From positions 96,434 through 160,433 of the forward strand of contig NZ_JACYWE010000002.1 in the NCBI RefSeq assembly GCF_014841105.1: a stretch of DNA of 64,000 bases, given 5' to 3'. This document shows, one piece after another, positions 8,851 through 16,408 of this stretch. Within the stretch, counting starts at the first letter, position 1, and each line of letters opens with the position of its first letter. The notes beneath the pieces are model-generated. The model had not been told where the DNA came from. It worked only from the letters and a program-made list of their open reading frames with translations, and did no database searches. This DNA is from Lolliginicoccus lacisalsi (GTDB lineage Bacteria > Actinomycetota > Actinomycetes > Mycobacteriales > Mycobacteriaceae). The position numbers and the translations under genes were made by a program.

Positions 8851-10101
8851 GTGACGAACCATCACCAGCCGCGCGCCCACCATCACCACCCGTTGCCCCT
8901 TGATCGCCGCGGCTTCATGATCGCTGGCTCCAGCGCTGCCCTGGGCCTGACCACCCTCGGCCTAGCGTCCCTGGGCACAGGGACGGCCTCGGCCCGCACC
9001 ACCCCGGTGCTCGGTCCGGACGAGCCGTTCTCGGCCATCCCGCTCGGCTCCCCGGTGACGCCGCCCCCGGCCGCGGAATACGTCGGCATGACGTTCTCCC
9101 GCCCCACGACCGCCCCCGCCCGCGTGCGCTTCACCAGTGGTGGCGGCACGGGCCGCTGGCATCAGCTGGGCCCGAGCAGCCATTGCCCGGACTCGGTCCC
9201 GCTCGGGATCTCCACCGACCTGCTGCGCATTCCCGAGGGCTGCACCGGCATCGAGGTGGCCCACGACGACGCGGCCGCCGGAGCGAGCGCGATGACGATC
9301 AGTGGGGGCGTGCGACCGATCGCCAACGCTGGCACCACCACCGATTTCCTCGGCCTGCCGGTGGTCACGCGTCCCGGCTGGGGCGCGCAGACCAGCCTCG
9401 TCGAGAGTCCCTGGCAGCAGCAGTTCACCCCCGCCCAGATGATCACGGTGCACCATTCCGCGTCGGCGCCGTGGTCGACCGGGCCCGCATCCGTGCGGGC
9501 GATCTACCGGTACCACGCGTGGATGCTCGGCTGGGGCGATGTCGGCTACCACCTGATCATTGATCCGGCAGGGGCGGTTTATGCCGGGCGCGACACCGGA
9601 TCGGATGCGTCCCCGGTCTTCCAGCCGGGCACCAGCAACGTGGTGACCGCCGGGCACTCCTACGCCGTCAACGGCGGCAACATCGGCATCTGCGTGGTCG
9701 GCGACTACGAGACGCAGCGCCCCAGCGCCGCTGCCCAGCGCTCCCTCGTCACGGTACTCGCCGCGCTGTGCCAGCACCTCGGCCTCGATGCGGCTGGCCG
9801 CCTCACCTACGTCGAGCCGGACTTCGGTGCCCGGCACGCGGTGCCCATCATCGCCCAGCACCGCGATCTCAATGACACGTCCTGCCCGGGCGAGGGCTTC
9901 GCGGCGATCTTCGGCGCGCTGCGCGCCGTGGTCCCGGCCCGCATGGCATCGCGGCGCGCGGCCAGCGAGGACGTCGCGAGCCCCGCAACGCCCGAGCCCC
10001 AGCCGCTAGCGCCCGCCGCGCCCACGCACGCCTCGGCCGAGACCGCTGCGATCCAGCTCGCCCCCGGCGCTGCGGGAACGGCACCTACGCCAGGCGGGTG
10101 A
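8851..10101 (+). CDS. Tat-exported PGRP-type N-acetylmuramoyl-L-alanine amidase
   Basis: A predicted peptidoglycan-cleaving amidase of 416 residues, exported by the Tat route. The GTG at 8851 was chosen because it keeps the twin-arginine signal (LDRRGFM at residues 17-23, then a hydrophobic core ending near TASA); starting at the later ATG would remove the arginines. A linker of about 120 residues precedes the amidase_2/PGRP fold (about residues 168-345), with the zinc-site HHS motif near residue 200, GDVGYHLII, and the HRDLNDTSCPG motif supplying the second His and the Cys ligand. The C-terminus is a proline/alanine tail. Its 3' end overlaps the convergent transglutaminase gene by 17 bases. 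Confidence 0.9.
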   Translation: MTNHHQPRAHHHHPLPLDRRGFMIAGSSAALGLTTLGLASLGTGTASARTTPVLGPDEPFSAIPLGSPVTPPPAAEYVGMTFSRPTTAPARVRFTSGGGTGRWHQLGPSSHCPDSVPLGISTDLLRIPEGCTGIEVAHDDAAAGASAMTISGGVRPIANAGTTTDFLGLPVVTRPGWGAQTSLVESPWQQQFTPAQMITVHHSASAPWSTGPASVRAIYRYHAWMLGWGDVGYHLIIDPAGAVYAGRDTGSDASPVFQPGTSNVVTAGHSYAVNGGNIGICVVGDYETQRPSAAAQRSLVTVLAALCQHLGLDAAGRLTYVEPDFGARHAVPIIAQHRDLNDTSCPGEGFAAIFGALRAVVPARMASRRAASEDVASPATPEPQPLAPAAPTHASAETAAIQLAPGAAGTAPTPGG

Positions 10102-10927
10102 TGTCGACCACGACATCGAGGGCCGTGGACTTGCCGCCGATGAAGATGCCCCGCAGCGGGGGAACATCGCGGTAGTCGCGCCCCACACCGATCGCGACGT
10201 GCTGCTCGGTGACGTCCATCGCATTGGTCGGATCGAATCCCCACCAGCCGCCGGTCCATGCCTCGATCCAGGCGTGGCTCTCCCCCGAGACCGTCTCGCC
10301 CACTTCGCCATCCGGCTTGGGATACAGGTAGCCGGACACATAGCGGCACGGGACACCAATGCCGCGCAGCATCAGCAAGGTCAGGTGCGCGTAGTCCTGG
10401 CAGACGCCCTTGCGCTCCTCCCAGGCCTCCACCGCGGAGGTGTGCACGCCCGTGGTTCCGGGCACGTACGACATCTGCTCATGCACCCAGCGCGAGATGA
10501 TCTCGACAGCCTCATCGGGCCGATGGCCCTTGCGCAAGCCCTCGGCGATCGCGGTGAGCTCGTTGTCGCGCGGCACATAGTTGGTGTTGAGAAGCGACTC
10601 ATTGAACCAGTCGAGGATCCGGTCGGTGCCCAGGTCCTTCCAGGTGACCCGTTCCTCCGGCCGGGTGGACGGATCGGTCTCGACCACCGACGAGCCCACC
10701 ACCGCGAGCTCGGTGTGCGGCGCGTGCAGATCGAACGCCGTCACATGAGTGCCCCAGTCATCGGTGTAGCGGTAGGACCGCGTGGCCGGGTTGGTCTCCA
10801 CCCGGTTGAGGATCACGTTCTGCCGCGGCTCGCTTCGCGGGCTCAGCCGGGCCTCGTTGTACGACCTCGTCACCGACGTCTCATAGGCATAGCCCGTCGT
10901 GTGGACGATTCGCATCCGCCAGGTCAC
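10085..10927 (-). CDS. Transglutaminase-like protein of the ATP-grasp/alpha-E operon
   Basis: A 280-residue papain-fold transglutaminase-like protein. A beta-rich N-terminal domain (residues 1-130, with the family signature TTGYAYET) precedes the catalytic domain: the Cys lies in ERKGVCQDYAHL, the His in GESHAWIEAW and the Asp in WWGFDPTNA, all intact. The GTG at 10927 is preferred because it overlaps the alpha-E stop as GTGA, and its VTWRMRIVH start resembles the mycobacterial homologue. The trio has been proposed to build or modify a peptide-like product, but the true reaction, amide formation or cleavage, is not established. Confidence 0.9.
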   Translation of the reverse strand: MTWRMRIVHTTGYAYETSVTRSYNEARLSPRSEPRQNVILNRVETNPATRSYRYTDDWGTHVTAFDLHAPHTELAVVGSSVVETDPSTRPEERVTWKDLGTDRILDWFNESLLNTNYVPRDNELTAIAEGLRKGHRPDEAVEIISRWVHEQMSYVPGTTGVHTSAVEAWEERKGVCQDYAHLTLLMLRGIGVPCRYVSGYLYPKPDGEVGETVSGESHAWIEAWTGGWWGFDPTNAMDVTEQHVAIGVGRDYRDVPPLRGIFIGGKSTALDVVVDITRLA

Positions 10928-11895
10928 AGCTCCGCCTCCACGTGCATCTCGTCCTGCCGCGCATCGGCATCGGTCCACGCCACCCACGGCGCCGAATGGA
11001 AGTACTGCAGCGCCACTGCCTCATTGACCTCGGTGCACGTATCAAGCAGGGCCAGCAAGCGCGGCTGCAGCTCCTCCAGCAGCATGCCCGGGCGCAGGAA
11101 CTCCAGCTCGCTGCGCGCGCGGCCCAGCAGTCGCGGCGCCTCCGCCCGCGCCCCGATCCGGCTGCGCGGACGATTGTCCAGCTCCTCGAGCGCGGTCTCC
11201 GCGGTACGCATCGCATGGAAGACAGAGCGCGGGAACAAGCGATCAAGCAGCAGGAACTCCACCACGCGGCCCGCATCGAGCGCGCCGCGGTAGGTGCGCA
11301 GATAGGTATCGTGCGCGCCCGCCGAGCGCAGCACCGTCACCCACGACGGCGACAAAGTCCGGTCCCCCGCGCGTGACAGCAGCAACCGCACCAGCATGTC
11401 CACGCGCTCCACCGAGCGACCGAGCAGCAGGAACCGGTAGCCGTCGTCCCGGCTGAGGGTGCTATCGGCGAGCCCAGCGAACATCGCGGCCCGCTCCTCC
11501 ACATACCGGAAGAACTCGTGCGGGCCCAGCAACCGGGCCGCCCGCTCCCGCGACGCCAGCCCGTTGACCGTCGTGTTCAGGCACTCCCACATCTCCGTCG
11601 ACGTCACCTCGCGGGCACCGCGCGCGTTCTCCCGCGCCCGCGCCAGCGAATCAACGATCGAGCCCGAGTTCTCCCGGCTATAGGCCACCCGCTCCGTCAG
11701 CGACCACACATCGAGCGTCCCGTCCGGAGGCTCTACCCCCAGGACCTTGAGCAAGCTCCGCGACGTGCGATCCGGATCCACCGTGGAATCCTCGAGGAGG
11801 TGGTGGACCGCCACGTCGAGGATCCGGGCGAGATCATCGGCCCGCTCGACGTACCGGCCGATCCAGTACAGCGATTCCGCGTTGCGCGCAAGCAT
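10924..11895 (-). CDS. Alpha-E domain protein
   Basis: A 323-residue all-helical protein of the alpha-E (DUF403) family, which co-occurs with the circularly permuted ATP-grasp and transglutaminase genes in many bacteria. The start MLARNAESLYWIGRYVERADDLAR is the family hallmark; the rest is helical with repeated arginines (LLGRSVERVDMLVRLL). AGGAGG lies just before the ATG at 11895, which clearly beats the longer open frame reaching 12072. It has no known enzyme activity and probably serves as a partner of the neighbouring ATP-grasp enzyme. It is 13 bases after the ATP-grasp stop and overlaps the transglutaminase start by four bases. Confidence 0.92.
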   Translation of the reverse strand: MLARNAESLYWIGRYVERADDLARILDVAVHHLLEDSTVDPDRTSRSLLKVLGVEPPDGTLDVWSLTERVAYSRENSGSIVDSLARARENARGAREVTSTEMWECLNTTVNGLASRERAARLLGPHEFFRYVEERAAMFAGLADSTLSRDDGYRFLLLGRSVERVDMLVRLLLSRAGDRTLSPSWVTVLRSAGAHDTYLRTYRGALDAGRVVEFLLLDRLFPRSVFHAMRTAETALEELDNRPRSRIGARAEAPRLLGRARSELEFLRPGMLLEELQPRLLALLDTCTEVNEAVALQYFHSAPWVAWTDADARQDEMHVEAEL

Positions 11896-11908
11896 GATCC
11901 CCCACCTC

Positions 11909-13570
11909 CTATTGCTGCTGCTGTTGCTGTTGTTCCTGCTCAGTGCCAGGATCGGGCCCCACCTCGGAACGATGCGCCGTCGTCGGCTCGGAGACCAGCT
12001 CATCACCGACGAGCTCCCGGTCCTCCGCGGCCGAGCGCGTCGTCGCCAGCACCCAGGTGTCCTTGCTGCCACCGCCCTGGCTGGAGTTGACCACCAGCGA
12101 GCTCTCCTTGAGGGCCACCCGCGTCAGCCCGCCTGGCAGCACCACCACATCCTCGCCATCATTGACCGCGAACGGCCGCAGGTCCACATGCCGCGGGGCG
12201 AGCTCATCGCCCACCTTCGTGGGCACGGTCGACAATTGCACCACCGGCTGCGCGATCCAATCACGAGGATGCGCGCGCACCTGCTGGGAGATGGACTTGA
12301 GCTCCGCGGGCGAGGCATCCGGGCCAAACACGATGCCATAGCCGCCCGAGCCCTCCACCGGCTTGATCACCAGCTCATCAACCCGGTCGAGGACCTCCTC
12401 GAGCTCGTCGGGGATCCAGCAGCGGAACGTATCGACATTCGGCAAGCTCGGCTTCTCATTGAGGTAGTACTCGATGATCGTGGGCACATAGGTATAGACG
12501 AGCTTGTCATCGCCGACGCCGTTGCCGACCGCGCTCGAGATCACCACGTTGCCCGCGCGCGCCGCGTTCAGCACCCCCGGTACGCCCAGCACCGAGTTCG
12601 GGCGGAACTGCAACGGATCCAGGAAGTCATCATCGATGCGCCGGTAGATCACATCCACCTGCTGCTCGCCCTCGGTGGTGCGCATGTAGACCACATTGTC
12701 GCGGCAGAACAAGTCCCGGCCCTCGACCAGCTCCACGCCCATCGTGCGGGCCAGCAGCGAATGCTCGAAGTACGCCGAGTTCGCCACGCCCGGCGTCAGC
12801 ACCACCACCGTCGGATCAGCCTCGTTCAACGCCGCCGAGTTCCGCAACGCCCGCAACAGGTGCGACGGGTAGTCCCCCACCGCGCGCACCCGATGGCTCG
12901 CGAACAGATCGGGGAACACACGCGTCATGGTCCGCCGGTTCTCCAGCACGTACGACACCCCCGACGGCGAGCGCAGGTTGTCCTCGAGAACCCGGAACGT
13001 GCCCTTCTCATCCTTGATCAGATCGATTCCCGCGACATGGATGCGCACCTCGTTCGGCGGGACAATACCCATCGCCTCACGATGGAAATGCTGGCAGGAC
13101 GTCACCAGCCTGCGGGGCAGGACACCATCGCGCAGGATGTTCTGCTCGCCGTAGATATCGTCGAGGAACAGCTCGAGCGCCTTCACGCGCTGCTTGATGC
13201 CCTTCTCCAGGCGCGTCCACTCCGCGGCCGCGATGACGCGCGGCACGAGGTCCAGCGGGAACGGGCGCTCCTGCCCCGACAAGGAGAAGGTGATCCCCTG
13301 ATCGAGGAACGCGCGCCCGAGCGCATCCGCGCGGGCCGCCAGATCCATCGCCGAGACCGGGGCCAGCGCCGAGAAGATGCCCTTGTAGGCCGAGCGGACA
13401 TCGCCCTGCTTGTCGAACATCTCGTCATACGCCTTGGCGTAATGCTCATGCACGGGACCCGTGCCCGCGTAACCGCTGAACACGTACTCGCCATGCCCCG
13501 CCTCATCGGCTTGCTGGAGCGCCTCGAACAAAGCGCTATGGGCACGAGGTGACCTTGAACCGGAACTCAC
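11909..13570 (-). CDS. Circularly permuted ATP-grasp protein with poly-Gln tail
   Basis: A 553-residue predicted ATP-dependent carboxylate-amine ligase of the circularly permuted ATP-grasp family (DUF404/DUF407). It opens with a region containing GYAGTGPVHEHY, followed by segments such as RGLFDIYG-like ELFLDDIYGEQNIL, GIDLIKDEKGTFRVLEDNLRSPSG and VELVEGRDLFC; the ATP-binding loop lies near VEGSGGYGIVFGP. It is the first gene of a three-gene operon and starts at a GTG (13570), the only reasonable start in the frame. An oddity is the C-terminus: EQE followed by seven glutamines just before the stop, encoded by a CAG/CAA run. The substrate is unknown. Confidence 0.88.
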   Translation of the reverse strand: MSSGSRSPRAHSALFEALQQADEAGHGEYVFSGYAGTGPVHEHYAKAYDEMFDKQGDVRSAYKGIFSALAPVSAMDLAARADALGRAFLDQGITFSLSGQERPFPLDLVPRVIAAAEWTRLEKGIKQRVKALELFLDDIYGEQNILRDGVLPRRLVTSCQHFHREAMGIVPPNEVRIHVAGIDLIKDEKGTFRVLEDNLRSPSGVSYVLENRRTMTRVFPDLFASHRVRAVGDYPSHLLRALRNSAALNEADPTVVVLTPGVANSAYFEHSLLARTMGVELVEGRDLFCRDNVVYMRTTEGEQQVDVIYRRIDDDFLDPLQFRPNSVLGVPGVLNAARAGNVVISSAVGNGVGDDKLVYTYVPTIIEYYLNEKPSLPNVDTFRCWIPDELEEVLDRVDELVIKPVEGSGGYGIVFGPDASPAELKSISQQVRAHPRDWIAQPVVQLSTVPTKVGDELAPRHVDLRPFAVNDGEDVVVLPGGLTRVALKESSLVVNSSQGGGSKDTWVLATTRSAAEDRELVGDELVSEPTTAHRSEVGPDPGTEQEQQQQQQQ

Positions 13571-13645
13571 TCACTCCATGGTGCTACACCCGCGCGATCA
13601 CAGCACGCGGAACCGCGGGAGATCGCGTTAAAGTCTCGTTTCCGC

Positions 13646-13671
13646 CCGGCGTGGCCAGTCCGCCACGCCGG
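13646..13671. promoter_or_regulatory. Perfect hairpin in the ATP-grasp leader
   Basis: CCGGCGTGGC (13646-13655) pairs perfectly with GCCACGCCGG (13662-13671) around a six-base loop. It lies about 76 bases upstream of the ATP-grasp start and downstream of the DUF1648-like gene's stop is not reached until 13785, so it may be either a leader structure or a terminator for a transcript from the right. Four copies of GGGGTTC follow at 13687, 13700, 13713 and 13730. Confidence 0.4.
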
Positions 13672-13784
13672 AATTGGGGTGCCGAGGGGGTTCCTCGCAG
13701 GGGTTCGGCTTCGGGGTTCGGGTGCCGCCGGGGTTCCTGGCGATGATGCTTAGCAGGGGTGTCCGGCGGGGCGGACCCAGGTGA

Positions 13785-14372
13785 TCACTCCCGTGGCTCG
13801 AGCAGCGTCGCCCCGCCCAGGCCGACCATCACCGCGAGCACCACACCGACCACCATGCCGCTGCCGGACGGCTGAGCAGCCAGCGATGCATCCTCCAGGC
13901 CGCGCTGGCCAGACAGCATCACCAGGGTCCCCGCCGAGATGAACACCGTGATCGCCCAGGACGTCCCCGCCGTGAACCGCGCCGCACCGCGCCGCACAAC
14001 CGAGCCCCGCGTCTCGAGCAACACCGCGAGCACCGCCAGCAACACCGTGAACAAAGCGGGCACCACGTAAGACAGCACCGCCGTGGTCGTACTGCTCAGC
14101 GACGTGGGCTGCCCGGTCGTCGGCGACCATTGCGTCACGACCGGATCCGGCAACGAGGGCAACCACACCATCATCACTACGGTGCTCGCCGCGATCACAA
14201 GGATCGGGATAGCGATGAGCACGCCATTCCGCACGCCGGTCGCGGGCCGGGGTGCGCGGTTCTTGCCGCTACCGTTCGCAGCGGCCGGGCCTTTCGCGGC
14301 GGCCGGGCCTTTCGCGGCGGCCGGGCCTTTCGCGGCGGCCGGGCCTGGGAGGGATCGCTCGTCGTCGCTCAC
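13785..14372 (-). CDS. DUF1648-like membrane protein with PAAAKG repeats
   Basis: A membrane protein of about 195 residues. The N-terminus is low complexity: four GPAAAK/N units encoded by an 18-base tandem repeat, then a basic linker. A first membrane helix (VLIAIPILVIAASTVVMMVWL) is followed by LPDPVVTQWSPTTGQP, which resembles the DUF1648 signature (Pro-Asp-x-x-x-x-x-x...Gly-x-Pro), and three more helices. The GTG at 14372 is chosen for its AAGGTGG upstream; the longer open frame to 14936 only translates repeats. Some DUF1648 proteins are membrane subunits of SdpI-like immunity or stress systems, but the function here is unknown. Confidence 0.6.
   Translation of the reverse strand: MSDDERSLPGPAAAKGPAAAKGPAAAKGPAAANGSGKNRAPRPATGVRNGVLIAIPILVIAASTVVMMVWLPSLPDPVVTQWSPTTGQPTSLSSTTTAVLSYVVPALFTVLLAVLAVLLETRGSVVRRGAARFTAGTSWAITVFISAGTLVMLSGQRGLEDASLAAQPSGSGMVVGVVLAVMVGLGGATLLEPRE
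14281..14347. repeat. 18-bp tandem repeat inside the membrane-protein gene
   Basis: A unit GCGGCCGGGCCTTTCGCG begins at 14281, 14299, 14317 and 14335 (the last partial). It is in frame with the minus-strand gene and encodes the Pro-Ala-Ala-Ala-Lys-Gly repeats near its N-terminus. A unit length divisible by three allows copy-number change without a frameshift. Confidence 0.9.
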
Positions 14373-14461
14373 GCGAACCACCTTATCCGCGGGTGGCGCG
14401 GGGGCAGCGCCATTGCGCCAGCAGGTCGCGCTGCTGCGGCGGCGGGAGCGGCGGGAGGCAC

Positions 14462-14634
14462 GGCTGGAGCAGCGGCTCTGGATGGGGGCGGCGGCTCCGG
14501 GTGGGGGCGGCGGGAGGCACGGCTGGAAGCGGCGGCTACGGATGGGGGCGGCGGCTCCGGGTGGGGGCGGCGGGAGGCACGGCTGGAAGCGGCGGCTCCG
14601 GATGGGGGCGGCGGCTCCGGATGGGGGCGGCGGC
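14462..14634. repeat. 60-bp G-rich tandem repeat with G-quadruplex potential
   Basis: About 2.9 copies of a 60-base unit (copies start near 14462, 14521 and 14581). Each contains GATGGGGGCGGCGGCTCCGG and, in the first two copies, GTGGGGGCGGCGGGAGGCAC. On the plus strand the runs of three to five guanines fit a G-quadruplex pattern. The array lies just upstream of the DUF1648-like gene's start and 200-400 bases upstream of the rpsT promoter. Open frames across it are low-complexity translations. Confidence 0.9.
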
Positions 14635-14643
14635 TCAGAGAGT

Positions 14644-14678
14644 GGAAACTTTTCCCGCCCAGAGCGGGAATAGTTTCC
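14644..14678. repeat. Nested inverted repeat between repeat array and rpsT
   Basis: GGAAACT (14644-14650) and AGTTTCC (14672-14678) form the outer arms and TCCCGC/GCGGGA the inner arms around a five-base loop, separated by a small internal bulge. It is followed by a run of GCAAAGCCCCCGCC units. It may end transcription from one side of the repeat region or be part of the repeat element. Confidence 0.45.
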
Positions 14679-14829
14679 CCTCCCGGCAAAGCCCCCGCCG
14701 CAAAGCCCCCGCCGCAAAGGCCCCGCCCCTCCGTAGGGCCCCGCCGCAAAGGCCCGCGCCCCGGGCCTCCCGCCGGAGCCGCCCTCCGCGCCTCGCGCAG
14801 GAGACATCCCCGACCGCGTCAACCGGGGA

Positions 14830-14859
14830 TTGGCCTGTTCGCACCGCCGGTGGTAGTCT
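14830..14859 (+). promoter_or_regulatory. Candidate rpsT promoter
   Basis: TTGGCC at 14830-14835 and TAGTCT at 14854-14859 are separated by 18 bases, close to an actinobacterial SigA-type promoter. They would give a leader of roughly 150 bases before the rpsT GTG. The -10 hexamer is imperfect and the call rests only on sequence match and position. Confidence 0.45.
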
Positions 14860-15014
14860 TGCCCTTCGGCGCGCACGGTCAGCCAGTGGCTGCTGCGCAC
14901 GCACTCCCGGCGCAGGCGACGCTTCGAGCCACCCACACTGTGGGGACGAGCGAAGCGGCCTGCAAAAAGAGTGCCAAGTCATCCATTAGACGAATCTGAC
15001 CAGAGGTTGTACGC

Positions 15015-15278
15015 GTGGCCAACATCAAGTCCCAGATGAAGCGGATCGGCACCAACGAGCGTAACCGGCTCCGCAACCAGTCGGTGAGGTCTGCGCTGCG
15101 CACTGCCATCCGGAACTTCCGGGAAGCAGTTGCCGCAGGCGACAAGAGCACCGCCGAGGAGCGGCTCCGTGCGGCTAGCCGCAAGCTCGACAAGGCTGCC
15201 ACCAAGGGTGTCATCCACCGGAACCAGGCCGCCAACAAGAAGTCGGCCATGGCATCGGCGTTCAACAAGATCGCCTGA
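15015..15278 (+). CDS. rpsT: 30S ribosomal protein S20
   Basis: An 87-residue basic protein that binds 16S rRNA in the lower body of the 30S subunit. It starts [21 protein letters not shown] and shows the typical helical pattern with [36 protein letters not shown]. The GTG start has GAGG eight bases upstream. As in many bacteria it is a single gene next to holA, here convergent with it. A terminator-like structure follows. Confidence 0.97.
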   Translation: MANIKSQMKRIGTNERNRLRNQSVRSALRTAIRNFREAVAAGDKSTAEERLRAASRKLDKAATKGVIHRNQAANKKSAMASAFNKIA

Positions 15279-15293
15279 TCCAAGCTTTCCCGG

Positions 15294-15355
15294 AACGACC
15301 CAGCCTGACGAGCGCCCGGTTCACGAACCGCGCCGCTTGGTCGGCCTGGGTCGTT
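15294..15355 (+). terminator. Structured terminator candidate after rpsT
   Basis: AACGACCCAG at 15294-15303 pairs perfectly with CTGGGTCGTT at 15346-15355, and an internal CGGTTC/GAACCG hairpin lies between them. A short T-rich sequence follows. It begins 16 bases after the rpsT stop. Further on, CGATTGCCACCACCCC is repeated twice head to tail (about 15400-15436) with no clear role. Confidence 0.5.
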
Positions 15356-15459
15356 TCGTCGTATTCGCGCAATGGCTCCCACAGCGCTTTCAGCATGCCC
15401 CGATTGCCACCACCCCAAGGCGATTGCCACCACCCCGAGGCGGGCGCAGCCACGGCGGG

Positions 15460-16407
15460 TCAGCCAGCGAGGCCCGTGATCTCCACGATTGCCCGCTCGA
15501 GCGCGTAGTCAGGATCGGCCGCCCCGCCCTTCACATCCCCGTTGAGCCGCGCCACCGCGCGCAGGGCCACGGCGAGGGTGTCGGGCCGCCAGGCGCGGGC
15601 CTGCTGCTGGGTCTTGCGAACCTTCCATGGCGGCATCCCTAGCTGGCCCGCTAGTCGTCCGGGGTCTCCCCTGCCTGCCGCGGCCACGCGGGCGATCGAA
15701 CGAACTGCTTCGCCGAGTGCGTCTGCGAGCAGGACGTGCGGCACTCCGGTGTGCAGTGCCCACCGGACCGATTCGAGGGCGGCAGCGCGATTTCCGGCGA
15801 CGGCCTTGTCCGCGACGTCGAACCCGGTGACCTCGGCCTTCCCCGAGTAGTAGCGCTGCACGGCCGCGGCTGTCACGGCACCGCCGGTGTCGGCGGCGAG
15901 CTGGGAGCAGGCGGAGGCGAGCTCGCGCAGGCTGGAGCCGACCCCTTCGAGAATCAAGGTAATCACGTCCGGGCTGGCGCGCACCCCGTGATCGCGGAGC
16001 TCGGTGCGCACGAACTCCACGCGCTCGCTCGCGTTGAGCTTGGCGCAGCGGTGGGTTTCCGCGCCGAGTTTCTGCAGCGTTCCGGCTAGTGCCTTGGCGC
16101 GCCCTCCGCCGGTGTGGTGGACGATGAGCGTGACCCCGTCCGGCATGTCCCGCGCAGTGCCGGAGATGACCTCGACGGCGTCCTTGCCTGCTTCATGGGC
16201 ATCGTCGAGCGCGACGATGCGGTCCTCACCGAAGAGGGACGGGCTGAGCATCTCCGCGAGGATGGCGCTGCTGGCGTCACCGGCGCGCATACGGGTGAGC
16301 TGCATGCCAGCGGCGTCGTCGCTGGCTGCCCGGGCCGCGTCGATGAGCCGGCGCAGGGATCGTTCGACGAGGTATTCCTCGTCCCCGAGCAGCAGGTGGA
16401 GGGGCAC
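15460..16407 (-). CDS. holA: DNA polymerase III delta subunit
   Basis: A 315-residue clamp-loader subunit that opens the beta sliding clamp during replication. It begins VPLHLLLGDEEYLVERSLRRLI, the usual start of delta (the LLGDE segment), and keeps the length and helical C-terminal collar (ALRAVARLNGDVKGGAADPDYALERAIVEI) of the family. The GTG at 16407 lies two bases after the comEC stop, so the long open frame reaching 16545 is not the true start. The gene order comEA-comEC-holA opposite rpsT is conserved in actinobacteria. Confidence 0.92.
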   Translation of the reverse strand: MPLHLLLGDEEYLVERSLRRLIDAARAASDDAAGMQLTRMRAGDASSAILAEMLSPSLFGEDRIVALDDAHEAGKDAVEVISGTARDMPDGVTLIVHHTGGGRAKALAGTLQKLGAETHRCAKLNASERVEFVRTELRDHGVRASPDVITLILEGVGSSLRELASACSQLAADTGGAVTAAAVQRYYSGKAEVTGFDVADKAVAGNRAAALESVRWALHTGVPHVLLADALGEAVRSIARVAAAGRGDPGRLAGQLGMPPWKVRKTQQQARAWRPDTLAVALRAVARLNGDVKGGAADPDYALERAIVEITGLAG

Positions 16408-16408
16408 G

